In this document: piece by piece, positions 17,995 through 26,581 of the stretch
How the letters are laid out: every line of letters begins with the position of its first letter
How positions within the stretch are numbered: position 1 is the stretch's first letter
Source: Gemmobacter denitrificans
GTDB taxonomy: Bacteria; Pseudomonadota; Alphaproteobacteria; Rhodobacterales; Rhodobacteraceae
NCBI RefSeq assembly: GCF_036964905.1
Contig: NZ_JBALHR010000001.1
Span: 186,001-250,000 of the forward strand
Length of the DNA stretch: 64,000 bases
Reading direction: 5' to 3'
Position numbers and translations under genes: made by a program
The notes under the pieces: model-generated
Databases searched by the model: none
What the model was told of the DNA's origin: nothing
What the model saw: only the letters and a program-made list of their open reading frames with translations

Positions 17995-18675
17995 TCAGCC
18001 CTTGCTGCGTGCCGCCTGCCAGGCGCGGGGATCGCGCAGGAACTCTTCCACCCCGGCCAGGGTCTCGGCGTCAAAGCTGCCTTGGGCACGGGCCTCGGCC
18101 AGCATGTCCCACCAGGTGCAAAGGTGGATCAGCTTCACGCCATGATCGGCCAGACGCGCCTCGGTTTCGGGGAATATGCCGTAGTAGAAGATCACCGCCG
18201 TATGGCCACAGGTTGCGCCGGTGTCGCGGATCGCATCGACGAAAGACAGTTTCGAACCGCCATCGGTGGTCAGATCTTCCACCAGCAGCACACGCTGCCC
18301 CTCGGTCATCGCACCTTCGATCCGGGCATTGCGGCCATAGCCCTTGGGCTTCTTGCGCACATAGGTCATCGGCAGGGCCAGCCGTTCGGCCACCAGTGCG
18401 GCAAAGGGGATGCCCGCCGTCTCGCCGCCCGCGATATTGTCAAACGCCTCGAACCCCGCTTCGCGCATCACGGTGACGGCCATGAAATCCATCAGGGTGG
18501 AGCGGATGCGCGGGTACGAGATCAGCTTGCGGCAATCGATATAGGTCGGCGAAGGCAGGCCCGAGGCCAGCGTGAAGGGCTCGCGCGCATTGAAATGCAC
18601 TGCGCCGATTTCCAGAAAGGCGCGCGCGGTCAGGCGGGCGATTTCTTCCTTGGGCGGAAATGAAGTCGGGATCAT
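17995..18675 (-). CDS. pyrE: orotate phosphoribosyltransferase
   Basis: The 226-residue enzyme converts orotate and PRPP to OMP in pyrimidine synthesis. It shows FTLASGLPSPTYIDCRKL (substrate region), YVRKKPKGYGRNARIEG (flexible loop with catalytic lysine) and the PRPP motif RVLLVEDLTTDGGSK. Length is in the normal range. The RTX gene and its terminator sit between pyrC upstream and pyrE, so pyrE probably has its own promoter in 18676-18729, although I see no clear hexamers. Confidence 0.96.
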   Translation of the reverse strand: MIPTSFPPKEEIARLTARAFLEIGAVHFNAREPFTLASGLPSPTYIDCRKLISYPRIRSTLMDFMAVTVMREAGFEAFDNIAGGETAGIPFAALVAERLALPMTYVRKKPKGYGRNARIEGAMTEGQRVLLVEDLTTDGGSKLSFVDAIRDTGATCGHTAVIFYYGIFPETEARLADHGVKLIHLCTWWDMLAEARAQGSFDAETLAGVEEFLRDPRAWQAARSKG

Positions 18676-18729
18676 GTCGGTCCTTTCTGCCGGAGGGCGG
18701 CTGCGACCGGCTTAGCCGAGCCCGGGCCG

Positions 18730-18769
18730 GAAGAAAAGACTGCCGGGGCAGCGTTGGCTGCTCCGGCAG
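18730..18769 (-). terminator. intrinsic terminator after the RTX gene
   Basis: A GC-rich hairpin at 18740-18769 pairs CTGCCGG/CCGGCAG and GCAGC/GCTGC around a GTTG loop. Read on the minus strand it is followed by a T-rich tract (complement of 18730-18739). It begins a few bases after the RTX stop codon and would stop transcription before pyrE. Confidence 0.75.
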
Positions 18770-18775
18770 ATGGGA

Positions 18776-20125
18776 TCAGAACAGGAAATCGCCCGCCGAA
18801 AGATCAGAGATTTCAATCCCGATTAGGGTGATCGTGTTGCCCCTGCCATCATTGATGACGGTATCGCCATTCTCTTCTGTCAGGTGATTGCGCTTCAGAT
18901 CGCGGAAGGAGGTGATGGTGGAAACTCCCGCAAGGCTGATCTTTTCAATCCGCGACTCGAAGCCAAAGCCGGTAATGACGTCATCGCCGAAACTGCCGCG
19001 GAAGATGAACAGATCCTCGCCGATATTGCCGCGCAAGGTGTCATTGCCCGCGCCGCCTTCCAGCGTGTCGTTCCCATCGCCGCCATCCAGAGAATCGTTC
19101 CCGGAAAGGCCGGAAAGGCGATCATTGCCCAATTCGCCTTCCAGCGTGTTGGCAGAGCGGGTACCGGTCAGCCTGTCATTGAAATCACTGCCGCGCGCAG
19201 ATTCAAAACTGCGCAGCGTATCGCGGTCCCCGAAGCCATCTATGGCAAAGCCTTTGCCCAGATTGACCGTGACACCATTCTCGCCACCTTCATGACGGCT
19301 GTCACGATCATAGCGGACCTGATCGCGGCCTTTGCCGCCATCGAGTGTATCTGCACCAGCCAAGCCACGGATGATGTTGTCACCTGAATTTCCAGTCAGC
19401 CTGTCCGCATGGTTCGAGCCGCGCAGCATCTCGATGCTGGAAAGAACATCCCTGTTCCCCCAGCCATCAACCGCACGACCCGTGGCAAGATTGGCAATCA
19501 CACCGTTCGGGTCATGTTGGAACGTCACCTGATCGTAACCCGTGCCACCCAGATAGGTATCATTTCCCTGGCTGGAGTAGAAGTAATCGTCGCCTACACC
19601 GCCCGAGAGCCGGTCACGACCGACGGTGCCGATCATCTCGTCATCTTCGGTGATGCTCTCGGGGTTCAGGCTTGACCAGCGGATCGAATTGCCTGCCGCA
19701 AAGTCTCCGGTCGCCGCCCCGATCGCCGAAATGCTGTCATCAAGCCTGTTCCATTCACTTACAGTCAGATCAGTCGGGATCGGGTCACCGGCCAAGGTGA
19801 AGATGTGGAGGCTGTCACTGTTGGGACCAGTTTCGATATCAAGAACCAGGACAGTCGATCTGTTGCCACCCCAGGTAACAGAGACAATGCTGGCGGTTAC
19901 GTCGCTGGTTTCTTCAAGCGCATTCAGCGACTGCCAATCCAGCAGGATCTGAGGCATTGCGCCATCAAGTTCCAAAACTGGCAAATCATCTTCGATGCCG
20001 GTAATGCTGTAACTGAATGTCGTGTCGCGGCTTGGCACCGTGATCATGAGTTGCGTTTCGCCCGTTGAGACAGTGCTGTCCCCACGATGTTCCACCCTGA
20101 GCCCGGTCAGTGTTACTGTGGTCAT
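18776..20125 (-). CDS. RTX-type calcium-binding secreted protein
   Basis: A 449-residue acidic protein with no N-terminal signal peptide. RTX nonapeptides occur at residues about 165-200, 240-265 and 330-375 (for example GGDGNDTLEGGAGNDTLRGN). Two longer units contain VIANLATGRAVDGWGNRDVLSSIE and VTVNLGKGFAIDGFGDRDTLRSFE style segments, separated by repeats. The C-terminal 55 residues (ITSFRDLKRNHL to SAGDFLF) match the end of the RTX protein at 11395-12618 and probably form the type I secretion signal. The gene lies between pyrC and pyrE and looks less GC-rich than its neighbours. GAGG lies six bases before the ATG. The target or function is unknown. Confidence 0.85.
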   Translation of the reverse strand: MTTVTLTGLRVEHRGDSTVSTGETQLMITVPSRDTTFSYSITGIEDDLPVLELDGAMPQILLDWQSLNALEETSDVTASIVSVTWGGNRSTVLVLDIETGPNSDSLHIFTLAGDPIPTDLTVSEWNRLDDSISAIGAATGDFAAGNSIRWSSLNPESITEDDEMIGTVGRDRLSGGVGDDYFYSSQGNDTYLGGTGYDQVTFQHDPNGVIANLATGRAVDGWGNRDVLSSIEMLRGSNHADRLTGNSGDNIIRGLAGADTLDGGKGRDQVRYDRDSRHEGGENGVTVNLGKGFAIDGFGDRDTLRSFESARGSDFNDRLTGTRSANTLEGELGNDRLSGLSGNDSLDGGDGNDTLEGGAGNDTLRGNIGEDLFIFRGSFGDDVITGFGFESRIEKISLAGVSTITSFRDLKRNHLTEENGDTVINDGRGNTITLIGIEISDLSAGDFLF

Positions 20126-20260
20126 CTGCGCCTCATGAAAACCGGAAAGCCGCGCTTGAATAGCTTGCAGCCCTATATCCGTGCGATCATAGAAGAGGGT
20201 GGTCTGTGCAATGGCGCGCTGTCAACCAGAAATGCAGGGTATCAGTGCAAATTGGCCCAG

Positions 20261-21301
20261 TCAGGCAACCCCCCAGAAAAGCGGGAAACCGGGATCGAAG
20301 ACCGTTACCGGCCCCGCCTCGGTCATGATTTTTGAGGGATAGACGTGCGGGGTGTCCTGCTTCACCAGCCGGATCGTGCTGTCATTCACCGGCAGGCGAT
20401 AGAAGGCCGGGCCATTGAGCGAGGTAAAGGCCTCCAGCCGGTCCAGCGCGCCTTCTTCCTCGAAGACATGGGCAAGGCAGGACATGGTATTGGTGGCGGT
20501 GAAGCAGCCGGCGCAGCCGCAGGCATGTTCTTTCAGCGCGTCCACATGCGGTGCGGAATCGGTACCAAGGAAGAAGCAGGCCTCGCCGCTGGTGGCGGCA
20601 GCGCGCAGAGCAAGCCGGTGCTTTTCGCGCTTGGCCACAGGCAGGCAATAGTAATGCGGCTTGATCCCGCCAACCAGAATGTGGTTGCGGTTGATGATCA
20701 GGTGATGGGTGGTGATCGTCGCACCCAGATCGGGGCCGCCCGCGCGGGCATAGGCCACGCCTTCCTCGGTGGTGATATGTTCCATCACCACGCGCAGGCC
20801 CGGCGTCGCGCGGCGCAGCGGATCCAGCACGGTGTCGATGAACACGGCCTCACGGTCGAAGATATCGACCTCATGGGTTGTCACCTCGCCATGAACGCAA
20901 AGCGGCAATCCGATTTCCGCCATGGTTTCAAGAACCTGCCGGACATTGTTGAAGTCGCGCACCCCGCCATGGCTGTTGGTGGTGGCGCCTGCCGGGTAGA
21001 GCTTTACGGCCTTCACCAGCCCGCTGGCATGGGCGGCGCGCACATCTGCCGGATCGGTGGCTTCGGTCAGATACAGCGTCATCAGCGGTTCGAACCGCGC
21101 GCCCTCGGGCAGTGCCGCCAAGATCCGGTCGCGATAGGCAGCAGCCTGATCACCGGTCACCACAGGCGGCACCAGATTGGGCATGATGATCGCGCGGCCA
21201 AAATGGCGGGCGGTTTCGGGCAGGACACCCTTCAGCATTGCGCCGTCGCGCAGATGCAGGTGCCAGTCATCGGGGCGGCGAAGCGTAAGCGTCTGGGTCA
21301 T
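20261..21301 (-). CDS. pyrC: dihydroorotase
   Basis: The 346-residue type II dihydroorotase closes carbamoyl aspartate to dihydroorotate. Metal ligands H14 and H16 are in DDWHLHLRDG, the carbamylated lysine is in LVKAVKLYPAGATTNS, and HGEVT, VMEHITT and FLGTDSAPH supply the remaining metal and substrate residues. Its partner pyrE lies downstream on the same strand but beyond an RTX gene. The 135-base gap to the RTX gene (20126-20260) shows no clear signal. Confidence 0.97.
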   Translation of the reverse strand: MTQTLTLRRPDDWHLHLRDGAMLKGVLPETARHFGRAIIMPNLVPPVVTGDQAAAYRDRILAALPEGARFEPLMTLYLTEATDPADVRAAHASGLVKAVKLYPAGATTNSHGGVRDFNNVRQVLETMAEIGLPLCVHGEVTTHEVDIFDREAVFIDTVLDPLRRATPGLRVVMEHITTEEGVAYARAGGPDLGATITTHHLIINRNHILVGGIKPHYYCLPVAKREKHRLALRAAATSGEACFFLGTDSAPHVDALKEHACGCAGCFTATNTMSCLAHVFEEEGALDRLEAFTSLNGPAFYRLPVNDSTIRLVKQDTPHVYPSKIMTEAGPVTVFDPGFPLFWGVA

Positions 21302-21400
21302 GCTCTGCCGCTAGCATCCTGCTTGCGGTTTTTCCAGTGGGCTCTGGCTTTGCGTGCGCAAATCTGCTGGATTGGGGCGCAACCTGAAGGAATACCCGCC

Positions 21401-21802
21401 ATGCGTCTGATCCCCGCCGCCCTGATCTGCCTTGCCCCGCTGACCTTGCCCGCTTTCGCGCAGCAGGTCGATTGCACCAATGCCAGCAGCCAGAACGAGA
21501 TGACCTTCTGCGCCGAGCAGGACTGGATGGCCGCCGATGCCGATCTGAACGCCGCCTACAAAGCCGCGCGTGACCGGATGCGCGCGGTGGATGCCGACCT
21601 TCCCAAAGACCAGCAGGGGGCTGAAGCGCAGCTGAAACAGGCGCAGCGCGCCTGGGTGACCTTTCGCGACGCGGCCTGCGCCGCCGAAGGCTACATGATG
21701 CATGGCGGATCAGCCGAGCCGATGGTGATCTATGGCTGCCGGGCCTTCCTGACGCGCCAGCGCGCCGAAGGGCTGTGGGGGCTTGCTGATTTCGAAGGCT
21801 GA
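21401..21802 (+). CDS. LprI/DUF1311-type small periplasmic protein
   Basis: A 133-residue secreted protein. Residues 1-20 form a signal peptide with a likely cut after AFA. The mature part has four cysteines (C25, C37, C93, C113), a QNEMTFCAEQDWMAADADLN segment and QRAWVTFRDAACAAE, the pattern of the lysozyme-inhibitor LprI (DUF1311) family. Two disulfides are likely. Family members can inhibit lysozyme, but many are untested. It is divergent from pyrC and convergent with the hydrolase-like gene that follows after 15 bases. Confidence 0.82.
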   Translation: MRLIPAALICLAPLTLPAFAQQVDCTNASSQNEMTFCAEQDWMAADADLNAAYKAARDRMRAVDADLPKDQQGAEAQLKQAQRAWVTFRDAACAAEGYMMHGGSAEPMVIYGCRAFLTRQRAEGLWGLADFEG

Positions 21803-21817
21803 CGGGGCGGGCCCGGG

Positions 21818-22768
21818 TCAGCTTTCGCCGCCGGGCAGACGACCGCTGCTTTTCAGCCAGGCCAGATAGCGACGGAATTTCGGTGCGCCCGACCGCGCGA
21901 TCACCGAATTGCAGATCATCACTTCGCGGTGATGCTTGCCTTCGGCATGGTTGGCGGCCAGCAGGTCGCGCAGATAGGGGCCAAACACCCGCCGTTTGCG
22001 CCAGAGCTGATGGAACATAGCGGGCGTCAGGCTGCCCTGTCCTGCTGCGGTGAGGAGTTGCGGCAGGATTTCCATATTGGCCAGCGCGCTTTCCACCCGG
22101 TCGCCCAGAAAGGGTGTCCGCAGTTTGTGGACATAGGGCGCGGCCAGAAGTGCAGCATGCATCGCATCTTCGGCCTGCCGGGGGTCGAACACCACGAATG
22201 TCTGCGCTGTGCCTTCGATCATCGCCGGGGCATAGCCGAAGCGGTCTGTAAAGCACAGTTTGCGCGCGGACAGATGGCGACGATCCCAGCCGGCCTGATC
22301 GGGGTTCAGCGTGGCGCGGGGGGAAATGGCCAGAACGGTGGCCCCCGGCGCGCAGACCGAAAAGGCACAGGCCGCATAGCCGCCGATTCCCGCCCCATAG
22401 AACAGGACCCGGTCAAAATCCTCGAAGAAGGCGTCATCGACCAGCCGGTCGAAATAGCGATAGACATAGGGGTCGCGATACCAGGTTTCGCCTTCTGCGA
22501 TCAGGCACAGATGCGACCATCCCTGGTCATCGGCCACGGCTTGTGCGCCCGGCACCTGAGTTGGGCGCGCGCGCACCGAATCGTAGCTTTCAAAGCTGAC
22601 AAGAAGGGTCGGGCCCTGATCCGCGAACCAGGCATGATGGCGTGGCCCGACCGGATCAAAATGGCCGTCCTCTTCGAAAATTACCTCCATCCGCGCCAGC
22701 CAATCCTCGCGGGCCTGGGCGCCGGAGGCATCATAGCGGCTGGTGGGTTCCACGGTTTCGGCGGTCAT
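21818..22768 (-). CDS. alpha/beta-hydrolase-like protein lacking the nucleophile serine
   Basis: The 316-residue protein is a clear paralog of the C-terminal third of the protein at 26582-28840. Shared stretches include TLLVSFES vs TLVVTFDN, GETWYRDPYVYRYFD vs GWTWYRDPWVWDQFD and RVLFYGAGIGGYAACAFS vs RVVFYGASMGGYAACAFS. The second pair is the GxSxGG elbow of an alpha/beta-hydrolase. Here the serine is replaced by Gly127, so hydrolase activity is unlikely. Similar Rhodobacterales proteins are often named PAPS reductase; no such motif is visible. It is the last of three minus-strand genes in the glycosyltransferase cassette, 149 bases after its neighbour. Its role is unknown. Confidence 0.7.
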   Translation of the reverse strand: MTAETVEPTSRYDASGAQAREDWLARMEVIFEEDGHFDPVGPRHHAWFADQGPTLLVSFESYDSVRARPTQVPGAQAVADDQGWSHLCLIAEGETWYRDPYVYRYFDRLVDDAFFEDFDRVLFYGAGIGGYAACAFSVCAPGATVLAISPRATLNPDQAGWDRRHLSARKLCFTDRFGYAPAMIEGTAQTFVVFDPRQAEDAMHAALLAAPYVHKLRTPFLGDRVESALANMEILPQLLTAAGQGSLTPAMFHQLWRKRRVFGPYLRDLLAANHAEGKHHREVMICNSVIARSGAPKFRRYLAWLKSSGRLPGGES

Positions 22769-22917
22769 GGCTGGCAGGCCTTCTTGTCGGTCGATGCTGT
22801 TATCTGCCCTGTTCTGCCCGGATTGCGTGTCGAAACCGGGCAGACAAAGGGGCAAGCCCGTGGCGATGTGCCGTGAAACAGGAAACAAATCCGGGGCATT
22901 GTTTCATGGCTGCAGTG

Positions 22918-23976
22918 TCAACGCGCCTCGGTCTCTTCCGCCACGTCACCATCCCCGGCATAGGCCACGTCTTCAGGCTGATCGCTGTCGTCTGCGGCGG
23001 CCATCCGGGCGCGATGCGCCTCGATCCGGGCAATCATCTTGCGGAAATCGGGGGCGGCATGCAGTTCGGCGATCTTTTCCTGATGCCAGCGGACGGCGCG
23101 CTGATGCAGGGTGTTCAGTCGCCGGTCCTCCAGCAATTCCGACATCCAGCTTTCGGTCGCGGTGTCATAGCGGCGGATCAGATCGCAGCTTTCCTCGTTG
23201 CTGTCATTGCGCGCCCAGTAACCGAATTCCATCTTGTCATTCACATGGTTCACCTTGCCGCGCGCCGATTTCACCAGAAAGCTGTCCATCGACCGCAGCT
23301 GATAGTGGTTCACCTGCGCCACTGAATAATCGGCCTGCACATGCAGCATCGACCGGCCCGGGATCACCGGTTTGCCGCCCGGAACCTCGCGGCGGAAATC
23401 GCGCCCGAAATCGGGGCTGACCAGCGGGATATGTACCCCCAGCCGGGTGACATGGGGGATGATTTCCGCGCGGAACAGGGTCTTGGGAAAGGCATCGGGA
23501 ACCCATTTGGGCCCTTGGGTCGCATTGGCCATGGTGAATTGCTGCGAAATGCGGCCTTCGCGGAATTCTTTCTGACCATTGGTACCGAAGGTGCGCCACG
23601 GCACCGAGATCGCCTCGACATCCGGGCTTGCCGCCTTCACCAGATCGCGCACCGATCCGTCACCGGCGCGGCTGGCCAGAAATTCATCGGCATCGCAGAC
23701 ATAAACCCAATCCGATGTGCCGACCTCTTCATATTGCATGGCCTGGCGCAGGGCGCGGCGCTGGATCGACTGGCCGGGCCGGTAAACCGTGGCATGGTGG
23801 CGGGCCAGCCCCAGCTTTTGCAGCCGCACCACCATCTGGCTGGTCGTGTCTTCGCAATCATTGGTGCAGATGATGAGATTGTCGAAGCCAAGCGCCTTGT
23901 GATGCGCCACCCATTCCAGAAGGAAGGCGCCCTCGTTCTTCATCGTCGTGATCAGCGTATAGACATCGTTACCCAT
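22918..23976 (-). CDS. glycosyltransferase family 2/92-like protein
   Basis: A 352-residue protein with a GT-A fold start (TLITTMKNEGAFLLEWVAHH, residues 7-26), ALGFDNLIICTNDCEDTT, and the metal/nucleotide-sugar motif DADE at residues 95-98. The later QVNHYQLRSMDSFLVKSARGKVNH block is shared with the neighbour's C-terminal domain. These features place it with bacterial GT2/GT92-like enzymes (DUF4422/Glyco_tranf_2_4 type). No membrane helix is visible, so it is cytoplasmic. It starts 15 bases after the neighbour's stop, so the pair is co-transcribed. The C-terminal tail is acidic and low in complexity. The acceptor is unknown. Confidence 0.85.
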   Translation of the reverse strand: MGNDVYTLITTMKNEGAFLLEWVAHHKALGFDNLIICTNDCEDTTSQMVVRLQKLGLARHHATVYRPGQSIQRRALRQAMQYEEVGTSDWVYVCDADEFLASRAGDGSVRDLVKAASPDVEAISVPWRTFGTNGQKEFREGRISQQFTMANATQGPKWVPDAFPKTLFRAEIIPHVTRLGVHIPLVSPDFGRDFRREVPGGKPVIPGRSMLHVQADYSVAQVNHYQLRSMDSFLVKSARGKVNHVNDKMEFGYWARNDSNEESCDLIRRYDTATESWMSELLEDRRLNTLHQRAVRWHQEKIAELHAAPDFRKMIARIEAHRARMAAADDSDQPEDVAYAGDGDVAEETEAR

Positions 23977-23991
23977 GGAACCTCCGGGGCG

Positions 23992-26337
23992 TCAGTGCTC
24001 GGCTTCGCCGTGGAACTCCACGGTAAAGAAATAATCGGCGGGCAGGTCGCGTTCGTGCAGATCGGCCGGGATGACCCCCGGCCCGGCGGCAAAGACATTC
24101 GATCCGAAATGATGCTGCAACCGGCAAAGCTTTTCCATGCGCGCGCCGGTCAGTTCGGCATAGAAGGCCTGATAATTCGGGGTCTGCATCAGCTCGGCGA
24201 TCTTGGCGCGGTGGCAGGCGACCGAATGTTCATGCGCGGCGCGAATCTCGGGATCGGCCATCAGCCTGTCAAATTCGGCCTGCGCGGCCGGGATCATCCG
24301 CTGGATCGACCGATCCTCGTCGATATTGTGGTTCATGCGGAACCAGTAGTTCAGCCCCTGGTCGCGATCCACATGGTTCACCCGGCCCCGGTCGCGTTTG
24401 ACCAGAAAGCTTTCGGCGCTGCGCACCGCGTAATGGTTCAGCTGCACCCAATCATAGCCATAGGTGTCGGTCGTCGAACGCCAGGCATTGCGATAGGCCT
24501 CTTTCGGCATGGGGCGGCCCGACCCGTTCAGCCAGCGCACCTCGCTCCACAGATCGGGTTTCAACCCCTTGGGGCGATGAACGCCATATTTCTTGTAAAG
24601 CTCGATATTGCGGAACAGCGTCTTGAAGCCCCAGGCCTGATGCGGCTTGCGGATCAGTTCCGGTGCGCAGCGGGTGAACTGGTCGATCAGGAACCGGTCT
24701 TCATAGGCATGAATGTCGGAATTGCCGAACAGCCGCCATGTCAGCGAGATCATGTTCGCCTCACCCATCGCGGTGTAAAGCGCGCGCAGGGTGCCATCGC
24801 CGATCTTGATGTCGATGAATTCATCGACATCCATGCAGATGCCCCAGCCGCAATTCTGCATCACCGGTTCCTTTTCGGCGGCCTGCAGCGCGGCATGCTG
24901 GGGCTTCAGATCCGTCTGCCGGAACGGGTTTTCGCGCCATTGGCAGATCCCCTTGCGTTCCAGCATCTGCAGCATGGTATCGGTGCCATCGGTGCAATCA
25001 TTGGTGTAGATGAGAAAATCATCCACCCCGATCGCCCGGTGATAGGCAATCCATTCCAGAATGAAGGGGCCTTCATTCTTCATCGTGGTCACGATGGCGG
25101 TGCGCCCGGCCTCAACCGCCAGCCCCGGCGCAGTCCGCGGCTTGGATACCGGTGCCCGGATCGGGCGATGGCCAAAGGGGCCGGTTGCCAGGGCGATCAG
25201 GGCTTCATCCTCGATCAGCGAGGATTTGGGTGCCAATTCACCCGAGGCCCGGCCGGGCACCTTGATCGCCATGGCACGGTAGAAATGCGCCACGCCCTCT
25301 TCATCGGGCTTGGCATAGCTGACGCGGATCAGCCGCCAGCTGTTTTCCAGCCCGGCCTTGCGCGGGACAACCCCCCAGCGGGCGATGCCACGCCGCCCGT
25401 CGAACTGACGGCAGATGTGATCGCCAAATCGGGCCTCGCGGCCCGGTCGTACGCGCCAGGGATAGATACGATGCCCGACCAGCAGGATCACCCCTCCCGG
25501 CGCGGTGGCCAGCATGTCGAACACGCCGGGCGCATCCGCCTGACGTGGGGCAAGGATGTCGGTCACGTCCAGCAGCAGCACTGCGCGCGCCTTGGCCAGA
25601 AATCGCCACTTGGCGATTTCAAGGATCAGGCCTTCGCCCAACGGGCTGCGCCAGGGGTCGGGGGCGGGGTGTTCCATCCGGTCCTTGCCCGGCGCATCGG
25701 GGGCCAGAAACACATGGCTTTCCGGCCCAAGCCCGGGCTTGCCCAGGGGCAGGGGGCAATCCAGCACCACGACCGTGATGTTGTGGCGGTTCAGCGCGGC
25801 GGCCAGATCTTCGGCAAAGCGATCCTCAGGCCCGCCGGGGACACGGTTGAAGATCAGCGCCCCGTCCAGCCCATGCACGCGGGCATTGTGGATCAGCCCT
25901 TCGGCCACCTGTTCGGCGCTTTCTTCCAGCCGGAACCCCATGGAGACATTCAGTCCGGCCAGCAGATCGGTTTCGTCACAGGTGGCTTGCAGGTCCAGCG
26001 TGCTGCCATCTGCCAGTGCCAGCCGATGCAGCCCCGGGCCACTGCTTTCGGCCACCACCATCAGCGATCCTGAAATCTGGCGCAGTTCCAGCGGCAAGGC
26101 GCAACCCGGCGCCCCGTCGGGTGCAAAGGCTGTGGCTTGGCTGCCCTGACCGAAAAAGGCGCGCAGCTTGCCGTCGCTGACCACGGCGTCCAGCCCATCG
26201 CCCAGCCCGTTCATTGTTGCGCAAAACACAGCAAGTCGGCGGCGAATCACTGTCGCGCGCCCTTCGGGGCGCTGCTTTGCCCCAGCCTTGCCTGATTGGT
26301 CCTTCGGCATGTTGCCGCGGCCCTTTTTCACCTGCAT
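23992..26337 (-). CDS. large two-domain glycosyltransferase, N-terminal domain degenerate
   Basis: A 781-residue protein. Its C-terminal domain (about 411-720) is a GT2/GT92-like transferase paralogous to the next gene, with AIVTTMKNEGPFILEWIAYH and DVDE (503-506). The first 400 residues are not an obvious family. However, GLIHNARVHGLDGALIFNR (148-165) followed by RAVLLLDVTDIL (251-262) parallels the transferase order, with DVTD in place of DVDE. It may be a second, inactive GT-A copy. AGGGG five bases before 26337 supports this start over ATG 26310. It is divergent from the DXD glycosyltransferase fusion gene. Confidence 0.8.
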   Translation of the reverse strand: MQVKKGRGNMPKDQSGKAGAKQRPEGRATVIRRRLAVFCATMNGLGDGLDAVVSDGKLRAFFGQGSQATAFAPDGAPGCALPLELRQISGSLMVVAESSGPGLHRLALADGSTLDLQATCDETDLLAGLNVSMGFRLEESAEQVAEGLIHNARVHGLDGALIFNRVPGGPEDRFAEDLAAALNRHNITVVVLDCPLPLGKPGLGPESHVFLAPDAPGKDRMEHPAPDPWRSPLGEGLILEIAKWRFLAKARAVLLLDVTDILAPRQADAPGVFDMLATAPGGVILLVGHRIYPWRVRPGREARFGDHICRQFDGRRGIARWGVVPRKAGLENSWRLIRVSYAKPDEEGVAHFYRAMAIKVPGRASGELAPKSSLIEDEALIALATGPFGHRPIRAPVSKPRTAPGLAVEAGRTAIVTTMKNEGPFILEWIAYHRAIGVDDFLIYTNDCTDGTDTMLQMLERKGICQWRENPFRQTDLKPQHAALQAAEKEPVMQNCGWGICMDVDEFIDIKIGDGTLRALYTAMGEANMISLTWRLFGNSDIHAYEDRFLIDQFTRCAPELIRKPHQAWGFKTLFRNIELYKKYGVHRPKGLKPDLWSEVRWLNGSGRPMPKEAYRNAWRSTTDTYGYDWVQLNHYAVRSAESFLVKRDRGRVNHVDRDQGLNYWFRMNHNIDEDRSIQRMIPAAQAEFDRLMADPEIRAAHEHSVACHRAKIAELMQTPNYQAFYAELTGARMEKLCRLQHHFGSNVFAAGPGVIPADLHERDLPADYFFTVEFHGEAEH

Positions 26338-26581
26338 CGCACCCCTGCCGGCAAAATATCCGCCAGCCTTTTCCAGATGCTTAACACAACTCTTGCAGAT
26401 TGGCCAAGCTTGCAGGCCATCCCCAAGTCCCGTCTTGGCAAATCACGCGAAAATGCGCAGTGTCTGGTTTGAAAACGGGAAACAATCGGCACTGGGCCGG
26501 ACCCGTCGGGCCAGACCCCGGACCACGGGGCGCCGATGCGCAGGGGCAGAACCCTGAGAGCAGGAAGTGAGGAGGCAGTAG
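26338..26581. promoter_or_regulatory. divergent promoter region of the glycosyltransferase cassette
   Basis: The 244-base gap separates two divergent glycosyltransferase genes and must hold promoters for both. It contains AT-richer patches at 26355-26405 and 26445-26490 in an otherwise GC-rich context. I cannot pick out convincing hexamers or a palindrome. A strong ribosome binding site, GGAGG at 26571-26575, belongs to the plus-strand gene. Confidence 0.4.

Noticed and set aside
21818..22768. PAPS reductase annotation for this protein
   Set aside because: No PAPS reductase motif or catalytic cysteine signature is visible. The protein aligns with the alpha/beta-hydrolase-like domain at 26582-28840 instead.
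23341..26073. A 910-residue open frame on the plus strand through two glycosyltransferase genes
   Set aside because: Both minus-strand genes have family motifs and good ribosome sites. The plus-strand translation shows no domain and mirrors their third-position bias.
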